This document shows positions 7,660-16,030 of a stretch of 44,146 nt of DNA, in pieces (position 1 is the stretch's first letter; every line of letters begins with the position of its first letter). The DNA comes from Ottowia sp. (GTDB lineage Bacteria; Pseudomonadota; Gammaproteobacteria; Burkholderiales; Burkholderiaceae_C). The notes beneath the pieces are model-generated. The model made no database searches. It was not told where the DNA came from and saw nothing but the letters and a program-made list of their open reading frames with translations. Location: positions 1 through 44,146 of the forward strand of contig JALOAS010000017.1 in NCBI GenBank assembly GCA_023228705.1. Reading direction: 5' to 3'. The position numbers and the translations under genes were made by a program.

Positions 7660-9180
7660 ATGGACTTCGTATCCATCATCGACGAATACGCGCGCACGCA
7701 GCCCGAGCAGGTGGCGCTGCGCGCCGCCGGCCAGGACTGGACCTATGCCGAGCTGGCGCAAACCAGCCGCCAAGCCGCCGCCGTGCTGCATGCGCAGGGC
7801 GTGGTCGCCGGCGACCACGTGGCGCTGTGGGCGCTGAACACGCCGGGCTTTGTGTTTGCGCTCTTTGGTGCGTGGCGGCTGGGTGCGGCGGTGGTGCCGG
7901 TCAACCACAAGCTGCAGGCGCCGGAAGTGGCGTACATCCTGCAGCATGCCGCCGTCAGGCTGTGCCTGGTCGATGGCAGCCTGGCCGGGCTGGTGGACCG
8001 CATCGACACCGTTACCCGCTGGCTCAGCCTGGACAGCACGGCTGCCGGAATGGACTGCTTTGACGAGTTGCTGGCGCAGGCCGGGCCGCACACGGACGAC
8101 AGCGCTGCACCGGGCGAGCAGACGCTGGCCGAGATCCTGTACACCTCGGGTACCACGGGCAAGCCCAAGGGCTGCCTGCACAGCCATGGCAACCTGTTTC
8201 ATACGGCGCTGTGTGCGGCGGTGTCCACGTCGCTGACCTGGCAGGACCGGACGCTGATCGCCATGCCCATCTGGCATTCCTCACCGCTCAACAACTGGAC
8301 GCTGGGCACGCTGCTGGTGGGTGGCACGGTTGTCCTGCAGCGCGAGTACGCGCCGCAGGCTTTCATTGAAACGCTGGCCGCCGAGCGCATCACCTTTGCC
8401 TTTGCCGCGCCGATTGCGCTGCTGGCGCCGCTGCAAATGGTGCCCAACCTGGCCGATTACGATTTGAGCGCCATGCGCCTCTTCACTTACGGCGGCGGGC
8501 CGCTGGGCGCCGACATGGCGCGCAAGCTGGTGGCCGGCTACGGCACCGACCGCTTCATGCAGGTCTACGGCATGACCGAGTCGGGGCCGCTGGGCTCGGT
8601 GCTGTTCCCGGAAGAAGCCATCGCCAAGGCCGGATCCATAGGCCGGCGCGGCACCGTGGGCGTGCAGTTGCAGGTGCGGCGCGCCGACGACAGCCTGTGC
8701 ACCGCCGGCGAAGTGGGCGAGATCCACATGAAGTCGGCCGGCATGATGCAGGGCTACCTGGATGATGCCGAGGCCACCGCTGCCGCCTTTGACGCCGACG
8801 GCTGGTACCGCAGCGGCGACATGGCGCGAGTGGACGAGGACGGCTATCTGTACATCGTCGACCGCAAGAACGACATGATCGTCACCGGCGGCGAGAATGT
8901 CTACTCCAGGGAGGTGGAGGACGTGCTGTCGGCGTACCCGGACATCGCCGACGTGGCCGTCATCGGTCGCCCGCATCCCGAGTGGGGCGAGACCGTCACC
9001 GCTTTCGTGCAGCTCAAGCCGGACTGCACGCTGGACGAGGACGCCATCCGTGCCTTTGCCGAAGCGCGGCTGGCACGTTACAAGATTCCGCGCATATGGC
9101 AGGTGCGCGAGACCCTGCCGCGCACGGCCAGCGGCAAGCTGCTCAAGCACAAACTGCGCGCGCAAATCGCAGGCAACTGA
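7660..9180 (+). CDS. AMP-forming acyl-CoA synthetase (ANL superfamily)
   Basis: A 506-residue adenylate-forming enzyme. It carries the ATP-binding A3 loop YTSGTTGKPKG (161-171), YGMTESG (303-309), GWYRSGDMARVDEDGYLYIVD (A7/A8 hinge region), TGGENVYSREVEDVL, and the C-terminal PRTASGKLLKH with the adenylation lysine Lys493. Such enzymes convert a carboxylic acid, ATP and CoA into acyl-CoA, AMP and pyrophosphate. The size and motifs fit medium-chain, branched or aromatic acid ligases; the exact acid is not predictable. AAGGAG lies 8 nt before the ATG. It closes the thioesterase-AidB run (69-bp gap), suggesting acid activation feeding the dehydrogenase. uvrD begins 17 bp later but is unlikely to be functionally related. 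Confidence 0.92.
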   Translation: MDFVSIIDEYARTQPEQVALRAAGQDWTYAELAQTSRQAAAVLHAQGVVAGDHVALWALNTPGFVFALFGAWRLGAAVVPVNHKLQAPEVAYILQHAAVRLCLVDGSLAGLVDRIDTVTRWLSLDSTAAGMDCFDELLAQAGPHTDDSAAPGEQTLAEILYTSGTTGKPKGCLHSHGNLFHTALCAAVSTSLTWQDRTLIAMPIWHSSPLNNWTLGTLLVGGTVVLQREYAPQAFIETLAAERITFAFAAPIALLAPLQMVPNLADYDLSAMRLFTYGGGPLGADMARKLVAGYGTDRFMQVYGMTESGPLGSVLFPEEAIAKAGSIGRRGTVGVQLQVRRADDSLCTAGEVGEIHMKSAGMMQGYLDDAEATAAAFDADGWYRSGDMARVDEDGYLYIVDRKNDMIVTGGENVYSREVEDVLSAYPDIADVAVIGRPHPEWGETVTAFVQLKPDCTLDEDAIRAFAEARLARYKIPRIWQVRETLPRTASGKLLKHKLRAQIAGN

Positions 9181-9197
9181 CTTCTTACAATGGAGCG

Positions 9198-11576
9198 ATG
9201 ACCGCTCCTGCGCCCACCGCCGACCTGCCGCTGCTGCATGGCCTGAATCCCGAGCAACGTGCCGCAGTCACGCTGCCGGCCGAGCACGCGCTGATCCTGG
9301 CGGGTGCCGGCTCGGGCAAGACGCGCGTGCTGACCACGCGCATGGCCTGGCTGCTGCAGACCGGACAGGTCTCGCCCGGCGGCATCCTGGCGGTCACCTT
9401 CACCAACAAGGCGGCGCGCGAGATGTTGACGCGCATCTCGGCGCTGCTGCCGCTGAACGTGCGCGGCATGTGGATAGGCACCTTCCACGGACTGGCGCAC
9501 CGGCTGCTGCGCCGGCACTGGCAGGCGGCCAACCTGCCGCAGACGTTCCAGATCCTGGATACGCAGGACCAGCTCTCGGCGATCAAGCGGCTGTGCAAGC
9601 AATACGACATAGACCGTGATGACTACCCGCCGCGGCAACTGCAATGGTTCATCTCCGGCTGCAAGGAGCGCGGCGAGCGGCCCCAGGCGGTGGCGGCCAA
9701 CGACCCGCAGACACGGCGCAAGGTGGAGATCTACCAGCTCTACGAGGCGCAGTGCCAGCGCGAGGGCGTGGTCGACTTTGGCGAGCTCATGCTGCGCAGC
9801 TTCGAGCTGCTGCAGGGCAACGAAGCGCTGCGCATGCACTACCGGCACCGCTTCCGGCATGTCCTGATCGACGAGTTCCAGGACACCAACCGGCTGCAGT
9901 ACGCCTGGATCAAGATGATCGTGGGCCTGCCGGGCGAAGGCGGTGGCGCGATCCTGGCCGTGGGCGACGACGACCAGAGCATCTACGCGTTCCGGGGCGC
10001 GCGCGTGGCCAACATGCGCGATTTCGTGCGCGAGTTTGACGTGCAGCGGCAGATCAAGCTGGAGCAGAACTACCGCAGCGACTCCAACATCCTGGACGCG
10101 GCCAACGCGCTGATTGCCCACAACGAGGGGCGCCTGGGCAAGAACCTGCGCACCGAGCGCGCCGCCGGCGAGCCGGTGCGCGTGTACGAGGCCGAGAGCG
10201 ATTTTGTCGAGGCGCGCTGGGTCGTGGAAGAGCTGCAGCAGCTGGTGCGAGAGCAGGGGCTGCGGCGGCGCGAGCTGGCGGTGCTGTACCGCAGCAATGC
10301 GCAAAGCCGGGTGCTGGAGTCGGCGCTGTTCAACGCCGGCGTGCCGTACCGTGTGTACGGCGGCCTGCGCTTTTTCGAGCGTGCCGAGATCAAGCACGCG
10401 CTGGCCTACCTGCGTCTGCTTGAGAACCCCGATGACGACACCAGTTTTTTGCGTGTGGCCAATTTTCCGCCGCGCGGCGTGGGCGCACGCACGCTGGAGG
10501 CGCTGCAGGATGCTGCACGCGCCGCCGGCACGTCGCTGCACCAGGCGACGACGGCGCTGGACGGACGCGCCGGCGCCAAGGTGGGCGCGTTTGTTGCCAG
10601 CATTGATGTGATGCGCGAACAGACGGGCGGTTGCACGCTGCGTGAAATCATCCAGATCATGCTGGAGGCCAGCGGCCTGCTTGACCATTACCGCCAGCAG
10701 CGCGAAGGGCAGGACCGCGTGGAGAACCTGCACGAGCTGGTGAACGCGGCCGAGAGCTTTGTCACCGCCGAAGGCTTTGGCCGCGATGCCGTGGCGCTGC
10801 CCTCACCCCGGCCCTCTCCCGCAAGCGGGAGAGGGAGCGAGCAAATCCCGCGCCATTCTGGAGAGATCGGGCAACCCCCTCTCCCCGGCGGGGAGAGGGC
10901 CGGGGTGAGGGATGACACCGGCGAGACCATGAGCCCGCTGGCCGCGTTCCTCACGCACGCGGCGCTGGAGGCCGGCGACAACCAGGCCCAGGCCGGGCAG
11001 GACGCGGTGCAGCTCATGACCGTGCACGCGAGCAAGGGACTGGAGTTTGACGCCGTCTTCATCACGGGGCTGGAAGAGGGCCTGTTTCCACACGAGAACG
11101 CGCTCAGCGACGAGCAGGGGCTGGAGGAGGAGCGGCGCCTGATGTACGTGGCGATCACGCGGGCGCGCCAGCGCCTGTACCTGAGCCGTGCGCAGACGCG
11201 CATGCTGCATGGCCAGACCCGATACCACGTTCCCAGCCGCTTCCTGGCCGAGCTGCCGGAGCGCACGCTGAAGTGGATCACGCCGCGCGGCGCTGCCTTT
11301 GGCCGGACCCGAACGCCGGATGCACCCGTCCCGGACTGGGTTGCAAGCCGCCGGCTGCGCACCGGCGGCAGCGCGCAGGATGCGGCGGGCGGATCCGAAT
11401 CCGGGCAGGCGCAGGCGATTGCCGCCGGCATGACCGTGTTTCACAACAAGTTTGGCGAAGGGCGCGTGCGCGCGGTGGAAGGCAGTGGTGCCGGCGCGCG
11501 TGCGCAAGTGGCGTTCCGGCGCCACGGCGTCAAGTGGCTGGCGCTGTCGGTGGCCAAGCTCACCGTGGTCGAGTAA
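9198..11576 (+). CDS. uvrD: DNA helicase II (UvrD)
   Basis: A 792-residue SF1A helicase. Visible motifs are the Q motif region GLNPEQRAAV, Walker A AGAGSGKT (35-42), Ia VTFTNKAAREM, II DEFQDT (225-230), III GDDDQSIYAFRGA, IV EQNYRS, V TVHASKGLEFDAVF and VI EERRLMYVAITRARQRLY. The C-terminal GMTVFHNKFGEGRV segment is typical of UvrD/PcrA. It unwinds DNA 3' to 5' in nucleotide excision repair and mismatch repair. Between domain 2B and motif V about 37 residues (roughly 535-572), Pro/Ser/Arg/Gly-rich, come from a palindromic repeat inserted in frame. The ATG at 9198 is chosen because the family N-terminus begins there; the open frame upstream overlaps the acyl-CoA synthetase gene. It is probably cotranscribed with the next gene (4-bp gap). 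Confidence 0.95.
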   Translation: MTAPAPTADLPLLHGLNPEQRAAVTLPAEHALILAGAGSGKTRVLTTRMAWLLQTGQVSPGGILAVTFTNKAAREMLTRISALLPLNVRGMWIGTFHGLAHRLLRRHWQAANLPQTFQILDTQDQLSAIKRLCKQYDIDRDDYPPRQLQWFISGCKERGERPQAVAANDPQTRRKVEIYQLYEAQCQREGVVDFGELMLRSFELLQGNEALRMHYRHRFRHVLIDEFQDTNRLQYAWIKMIVGLPGEGGGAILAVGDDDQSIYAFRGARVANMRDFVREFDVQRQIKLEQNYRSDSNILDAANALIAHNEGRLGKNLRTERAAGEPVRVYEAESDFVEARWVVEELQQLVREQGLRRRELAVLYRSNAQSRVLESALFNAGVPYRVYGGLRFFERAEIKHALAYLRLLENPDDDTSFLRVANFPPRGVGARTLEALQDAARAAGTSLHQATTALDGRAGAKVGAFVASIDVMREQTGGCTLREIIQIMLEASGLLDHYRQQREGQDRVENLHELVNAAESFVTAEGFGRDAVALPSPRPSPASGRGSEQIPRHSGEIGQPPLPGGERAGVRDDTGETMSPLAAFLTHAALEAGDNQAQAGQDAVQLMTVHASKGLEFDAVFITGLEEGLFPHENALSDEQGLEEERRLMYVAITRARQRLYLSRAQTRMLHGQTRYHVPSRFLAELPERTLKWITPRGAAFGRTRTPDAPVPDWVASRRLRTGGSAQDAAGGSESGQAQAIAAGMTVFHNKFGEGRVRAVEGSGAGARAQVAFRRHGVKWLALSVAKLTVVE
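10800..10911. repeat. REP/BIME-like palindromic element inside uvrD
   Basis: A 112-bp element bounded by perfect 21-bp inverted repeats (10800-10820 and 10891-10911; the outer arm begins CCCTCACCCC). Two inner hairpins share the core CCCTCTCCC: 10813-10821 with 10828-10836, and 10878-10886 with 10890-10898. This matches the widespread CCCTCACCCC...CCCTCTCCC class of bacterial intergenic palindromes. Its inserted translation starts PSPRPSPASGRGSE and keeps the uvrD frame open. Orientation is ambiguous because the ends are symmetrical. Confidence 0.85.
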
Positions 11577-11580
11577 AGGG

Positions 11581-14106
11581 ATGAGGCCGAGCATTGCTGC
11601 GGGCCGGCTGCTCACGGCAAGCTGGTGCCTGTGGCCGCTGCTGATCGTTTTTCTGCTGGCGCCGGTGGTGCAGGCGCAGCCGTGGGCAGCCGAGTTCGAG
11701 CAGCAACTGGTGGCATGGCAGGCGCAGCTGGACGCCGCAACCGACGAGCTGGACCACGACTTTGCCGACACCGATCCGGCGCTTGCGCAAAACCAGCTGC
11801 AGCAGGTGCTGCGCCAGGTGCGATTGGCCGAGCAAAACATTGCCCAACAGATACAGGCCGAACAAAAGCGGCTGGATACGCTGGGTGAGCCGCCTGCTGA
11901 AGGCGAGCCGGCCGAGGATCCGCTGCTGGCGCAGTTGCGCGACGATCTGAACAGGCAGTTGTCGGAGGCCCGCGCCTATGAAAAGCGCATGGAGCTGGTG
12001 CGCACGCGTGCCCAGACGCTGCTGACCGACATCGCGAGCTGGCAGCGCAAGCAGATGCGCGATGTCGTGTTGCTGCGCAACCCGCCGCCGCTGACTGCGG
12101 CCATCTGGCGTCAGGCGGGCCGCGACGGGTTGACGTTCGTGCGCGAAGTCATCAAATTGCCCAGCGCCTGGTGGCATGACTACGTGCTGGGGCACGGCAA
12201 CCGTCGCCACCTGTGGTGGCTGCTGGCGTTGCCGCTGGCTGGTTTCTTGATTGCCTGGCCGTTGCGCTACTGGATACTGCGGCGCTATGGCCGCAACCCC
12301 GACGAGTTGGAGCCGACCTACGCACGGCGCATCATGAAGGCCTTTACCGACGGACTGGCCAACGCCATTGTGCCGGTGGTCGTGATCTCGCTGGTTGCCG
12401 GTGCGCTGGCCTGGCAGGGTGTGCTCAGCGGCCTGTTTGGCTATCTGGCCTATGCCGTGATTGCCGCATTTGCGGTTGCGTTGCTCGTGTTTGGCTTGCT
12501 GCGCGCGGCCCTGTCGCCGCATCTGGTGCAGTGGCGTGTGTTGCCGGTGGAGCCGGTGTACATAGGCACCTTGCTGCGCCTGCTGGCCCTGGTGCTGGCG
12601 CTGCTGACCGTGGCCATGGTGCTGTTCAATGCCGCTTGGCGCGTCGACCTGTCGACGGAGCCGCTGGAAGCCGTGTTTTTTCTCATTCAGTCGACGCTCA
12701 CGGCGCTGGCACTGACCGCCTTGTTGTCGCCCCGCTACTGGACGCGCTCGGTGGTGGCGTCGCAGGAGCTGGGCACCGCCGACGAGGCAGCGGCCCCCGC
12801 ACCCGGGGATGTCGACGCAGAACCGGAGCAGAAGAGCGACGAAGCTGCTGATCCCGGCCCGCACGGTGCGGCGTCGCTGTGGATCTTCTTGCTGCACGTG
12901 CTGCGCTGGGGCGTCTGGATCACGCCGGTGCTGGCGCTGGCGGGTTACGGGCGGCTGGCCTTCATCACGCAGGCACGGCTGGTGGGCAGTGCCGCGCTGG
13001 TGGGCGTCGTCTGGCTGTTCCGGCTGGCGCTGCACGAGGCCTTGCAACGCGTGATCAGCAGCCGTGTCGACAAGCGTGTGCGCAGCGGCGACTCCGATCC
13101 TTCCATGGGCAGCCGCATGCGCCTGTTTTGGGCCAGCCTGGTCGCCGATGTGCTGGTGCTCGTTCCTGCGGCCTATGGCCTGCTGCTGCTCAACGGCATT
13201 CCGCTGGCTACGCTGCGGTTGTGGACGCGCTCGCTGCTGACCGGGTTTGTCATCGGCAATTTCTCCATCACGCCGTCTACGGTGCTGGTGGCCGTGCTTG
13301 TTTTTGCCGCCGGCCTGGCGCTGACCAGCCTGTTTCGTCGCTGGCTGGTGGCGCGCCTGCTGCCCAACACGCGACTGGACCAGGGCGCGCAGAATTCCGT
13401 GGCGGTGGGCGCCGGCTACGTCGGCGTCAGCCTGACGCTGCTGCTGGTGGTGTCGGCGCTGGGCATAGACATGTCGCGCCTGACCATCGTGCTGGGCGCC
13501 TTGTCACTGGGCATAGGCTTTGGCCTGCAGAACCTGGTGCAGAATTTTGCCGCCGGCATTTTGCTGCTGATCGAGCGTCCCATCAAGGTGGGAGACTGGG
13601 TTGAGATCGGGGGCACGGTAGGCACGGTCAGGCGCATCTCGGTGCGCTCCACGGAAATCGAGGCGTTTGACCGCTCCATCGTCTTCGTCCCCAACTCGGA
13701 CCTGACCGCGCAACAGGTCATCAACCGCAACCACCGCAACGCCGTGGCCCGGCTGATCCTGCCCATACAGACCACGTCCGATGCCGATCCACTGCAGGTC
13801 GAGCGCGTGCTCCTGGATTGTGCGTCGGCGCAGACGCATGTGCGCTGGTACCCTGAAAGCTATGTCTGGTTTCGCGGTTTTGCGGGGGGCGTGCTCAACT
13901 TTGAACTGCGCGTCTACATCGACCACACCGACTACTGGGTCACGGTGGACAATGCACTCCATCACGCCATCGTTATTGCCTTTCGCGACGCCGGAATCAC
14001 GCTGGCGTCGCCGCAACGCGACGTGCGGCTGCATGAGCCGCCACCGGCTCATGCAGCCGCTCAGGCGCAACCCGATCCGGATGTGGATGACGCGGCGCCG
14101 GCCTGA
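11581..14106 (+). CDS. Large MscS-family mechanosensitive channel (DUF3772 type)
   Basis: An 841-residue inner-membrane protein. It has a signal peptide (about residues 1-32, ending VVQAQ), a periplasmic helical region of about 170 residues rich in Gln/Glu/Ala (DUF3772-like), many transmembrane segments, and an MscS pore and beta domain. The signature GIGFGLQNLVQNFAAG followed by ERPIKVGDWVEIGGTVGTV lies around residues 643-685. These channels release solutes on hypo-osmotic shock; the long forms resemble MscK/MscM. The region around residues 400-425 is acidic and probably a cytoplasmic loop. The start ATG lies 4 bp after uvrD, with an AAAGGG directly before it, so translation may be coupled. 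The C-terminal 20 residues are Ala/Pro/Asp-rich. Confidence 0.9.
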   Translation: MRPSIAAGRLLTASWCLWPLLIVFLLAPVVQAQPWAAEFEQQLVAWQAQLDAATDELDHDFADTDPALAQNQLQQVLRQVRLAEQNIAQQIQAEQKRLDTLGEPPAEGEPAEDPLLAQLRDDLNRQLSEARAYEKRMELVRTRAQTLLTDIASWQRKQMRDVVLLRNPPPLTAAIWRQAGRDGLTFVREVIKLPSAWWHDYVLGHGNRRHLWWLLALPLAGFLIAWPLRYWILRRYGRNPDELEPTYARRIMKAFTDGLANAIVPVVVISLVAGALAWQGVLSGLFGYLAYAVIAAFAVALLVFGLLRAALSPHLVQWRVLPVEPVYIGTLLRLLALVLALLTVAMVLFNAAWRVDLSTEPLEAVFFLIQSTLTALALTALLSPRYWTRSVVASQELGTADEAAAPAPGDVDAEPEQKSDEAADPGPHGAASLWIFLLHVLRWGVWITPVLALAGYGRLAFITQARLVGSAALVGVVWLFRLALHEALQRVISSRVDKRVRSGDSDPSMGSRMRLFWASLVADVLVLVPAAYGLLLLNGIPLATLRLWTRSLLTGFVIGNFSITPSTVLVAVLVFAAGLALTSLFRRWLVARLLPNTRLDQGAQNSVAVGAGYVGVSLTLLLVVSALGIDMSRLTIVLGALSLGIGFGLQNLVQNFAAGILLLIERPIKVGDWVEIGGTVGTVRRISVRSTEIEAFDRSIVFVPNSDLTAQQVINRNHRNAVARLILPIQTTSDADPLQVERVLLDCASAQTHVRWYPESYVWFRGFAGGVLNFELRVYIDHTDYWVTVDNALHHAIVIAFRDAGITLASPQRDVRLHEPPPAHAAAQAQPDPDVDDAAPA

Positions 14107-14171
14107 GCCGCGGCCGGTTGATGGATATCCGTTTCACTGCGGTGTGCGTTCCTTCCAGCGGGGGTAGGATA

Positions 14172-14494
14172 ATCCTAGAATCCGCAGTTGACCGCTTATT
14201 TTCTTTGACAACTATTTGTTATTGCTAGAAGTTTTGCGTTTTTCAATGAACGCCCATCAGGTGAAGACGCTATGCGCCTGATCGCACAGCGCTGGACGCG
14301 CCATGCTGCGTTACTCCGCCTTGCAGACAGCAAGTCTGCGGCGTTGTCGCCCTTGCAGGGCGCCCCGCAGCCAGAGGCTGCTTCTGTTCGCGCTGTCCAA
14401 AGGTGCGCAGGCACCTTTGGAGCCGCAGCACTCACCCTTGCCTGACACGCCCATCGCTGCACCCTCAAGCACATCCAACTGCGGAATCTAGGAT
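14172..14494. mobile_element. MITE-like element with 19-bp terminal inverted repeats and internal hairpins
   Basis: The left end ATCCTAGAATCCGCAGTTG (14172-14190) and the reverse complement of the right end (14476-14494) match at 18 of 19 positions. The heptamer TAGGATA at 14165-14171 recurs at 14489-14495 and may be a target duplication, though it overlaps the right repeat. There is no transposase; short frames inside resemble nothing known. The interior holds four successive perfect hairpins: GCAGAC/GTCTGC (14323-14339), GCCCT/AGGGC (14349-14361), GCAGCC/GGCTGC (14367-14381) and a 10-bp stem CCAAAGGTGC/GCACCTTTGG (14397-14420). It fills most of the mscS-yhhQ gap. The parent insertion sequence was not identified. 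Confidence 0.6.
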
Positions 14495-14495
14495 A

Positions 14496-14512
14496 GTGGC
14501 AGATTCTGCCAC
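14496..14512. repeat. Perfect 17-nt palindrome abutting the riboswitch candidate
   Basis: GTGGCAGATTCTGCCAC has 8-bp arms around a single central T; a real hairpin would open 1-2 inner pairs. It begins 2 nt after the MITE-like element and its last base coincides with the first base of the proposed P1 helix. It could be an upstream helix of the leader or a competing fold; no T-tract follows, so it is not a terminator. Confidence 0.5.
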
Positions 14513-14543
14513 GGGTTCCCTCACCCCGGTTCATCAAAAAGGA
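14512..14543 (+). promoter_or_regulatory. Probable preQ1-I-type riboswitch upstream of yhhQ
   Basis: The leader fits the compact preQ1-I H-type pseudoknot: P1 CGGG (14512-14515) with CCCG (14525-14528), loop UUC (14516-14518), P2 CCU (14519-14521) with AGG (14540-14542), the conserved A-C pair (A14523, C14524, the expected ligand-pairing cytosine) and an A-rich tail (14536-14540). The tail and P2 coincide with the Shine-Dalgarno AAGGA (14539-14543), 7 nt before the yhhQ ATG, so ligand binding would hide the ribosome site. The loop is shorter than in the Bacillus aptamer. The downstream gene, a queuosine-precursor transporter, is a known target of this class. Confidence 0.6.
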
Positions 14544-14550
14544 CGTTTCC

Positions 14551-15216
14551 ATGGGTTTCATCGCGATGCCGCAACGGCATCAGGTGCTGGCGCTGTCGGC
14601 GCTGCACATCGCCATCATCATTGCCAGCAACTACCTGGTGCAGCTGCCGGTCGATATCTTCGGGCTGCACAGCACCTGGGGCGCGTTCAGCTTTCCGCTG
14701 ATTTTCCTGGCCACTGACCTCACGGTGCGGCTGCTGGGCAAGCAGGTGGCGCGGCGCATCATCGCGCACGTGATGCTGCCTGCGCTGGTTGCGTCTTACG
14801 TGGTGGGCGCGCTGTTCCAGGAAGGGCGCTTTGCCGGCTGGGGCAGCCTGCTGCAGTTCAACAGCTTCGTGTTTCGCATTGCGCTGGCGAGCTTTGCCGC
14901 GTACGCGCTGGGGCAACTGCTGGACGTGCAGGTCTTTGACCGCATCCGGCAACGCGCCAGGCGCTGGTGGCTGGCGCCCGCCGGCAGCGCGGTCTTGGGC
15001 GAGGCACTGGATACGGCGGTGTTCTTTTCGGTTGCCTTCTGGCACAGCAGCAATCCGTTCATGGCAGCCAACTGGATGGAGATTGGCGCCGTCGACTACG
15101 CGATCAAGCTCGGCGCAAGCCTGGTCTTCTTTGTCCCGGCGTACGGGATGCTGCTGTCTGCGCTCATGCGCCGGCTCGGGCGCGACCGGGGCCAGCTGGC
15201 GGCCGCGGCACGCTGA
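14551..15216 (+). CDS. yhhQ: Queuosine precursor transporter YhhQ
   Basis: A 221-residue membrane protein of the YhhQ/COG1738 (VUT) family, which imports 7-cyano-7-deazaguanine (preQ0) or preQ1 for queuosine synthesis in tRNA. About six hydrophobic segments are visible. Family-typical stretches are SNYLVQLPVDIFG, the FPLIFLATDLTVRLLGK block, FRIALASFAAYALGQLLDV and GEALDTAVFFSVAFW. Length agrees with E. coli YhhQ (221 aa). AAGGA lies 7 nt before the ATG and is part of the proposed preQ1 riboswitch. The gene stands alone, converging on the BPSS1780-type gene with a 25-bp gap. Confidence 0.93.
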   Translation: MGFIAMPQRHQVLALSALHIAIIIASNYLVQLPVDIFGLHSTWGAFSFPLIFLATDLTVRLLGKQVARRIIAHVMLPALVASYVVGALFQEGRFAGWGSLLQFNSFVFRIALASFAAYALGQLLDVQVFDRIRQRARRWWLAPAGSAVLGEALDTAVFFSVAFWHSSNPFMAANWMEIGAVDYAIKLGASLVFFVPAYGMLLSALMRRLGRDRGQLAAAAR

Positions 15217-15241
15217 AGGCAGGCAGTGGCCGTGCGCTGGT

Positions 15242-16030
15242 TCAGGTCGGCGGCGCCGGGTCCTGCGGCTCGGCCAGGAAGCTGTCGCGGAACGTGAACC
15301 AGATCGACGTGAAGAACATCGCGGCCACGAGCAGTCCCATGGGGAAAAACCCCACGGCAAGCAGCGCCGGGCTGCCGGTGAGCGCCGCCAGGAACAGCAC
15401 CAGCACGCCCGCCGTGACGGACAGCGTCAACCACAGCGCGCCGTAGAGCAGGAACGCACCTGCGTTGCGCAGCACGGCGATCACGCTGAAAAAGATGCTC
15501 TTGAGTGGTGGCACGGCGTACCAGTGCACCAGCGCCGGCGCATGCCAGAACGCCAGCGAGATCGGCAGGTACAGCAGCAGCGTGACCCACATCGCCGAGC
15601 GGAATGCGGGGTCGCTGGCCAGCTCTTGCGTGAGTTCGGTGCGGCCCAGGTAGAGCTGGGCAAACTGGCCGCCATCGACCAGCGCGGATGCCGCGATGGC
15701 TGCGACAATGGCCGCGGCGTAGAGCACGCCCAGCAGGAGCATGGACCGTGTCTGCGCCGATCCCTGGCGCCATGCCGCAAACAGCAGTGAAGGCGCCGGG
15801 AACTTGCCTGCCTGCGCCCGCTCGGCGCCGGCCATCACGCCCACCGTGCCCGCCGGCACCAGCGTCAGCGCGATCAGGAATCCGGCGACCGGGATGATGG
15901 AGGGCAGCGAGATGAGGATGACAAAGCCGAAAAACAGGCTGCCCATGCCCAGCGGCTGGCGCACGAAGGTGCGCAAACCCAGCCCGACCCAGGTGACGCC
16001 GGTGACGGCGGGAACGATCTGCAGTTTCAT
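15242..16030 (-). CDS. BPSS1780-type membrane protein, function unknown
   Basis: A 262-residue protein with about six predicted transmembrane segments, beginning MKLQIVPAVTGVTWVGLGLR. I recognise it as the BPSS1780 family of Burkholderiales integral membrane proteins, for which no function is established. Its ATG overlaps the thrB stop codon by 4 bp (ATGA), so the two are translationally coupled in a DUF2782-thrB-BPSS1780 transcription unit. The C-terminal tail (AEPQDPAPPT) is short, polar and probably cytoplasmic. No catalytic motif is evident. Confidence 0.85.
   Translation of the reverse strand: MKLQIVPAVTGVTWVGLGLRTFVRQPLGMGSLFFGFVILISLPSIIPVAGFLIALTLVPAGTVGVMAGAERAQAGKFPAPSLLFAAWRQGSAQTRSMLLLGVLYAAAIVAAIAASALVDGGQFAQLYLGRTELTQELASDPAFRSAMWVTLLLYLPISLAFWHAPALVHWYAVPPLKSIFFSVIAVLRNAGAFLLYGALWLTLSVTAGVLVLFLAALTGSPALLAVGFFPMGLLVAAMFFTSIWFTFRDSFLAEPQDPAPPT

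Noticed and set aside
14196..14561. Reverse-strand 121-codon frame in the mscS-yhhQ gap
   Set aside because: It spans the MITE-like element, the riboswitch candidate and the yhhQ start; nothing supports translation, and no transposase motif is visible.
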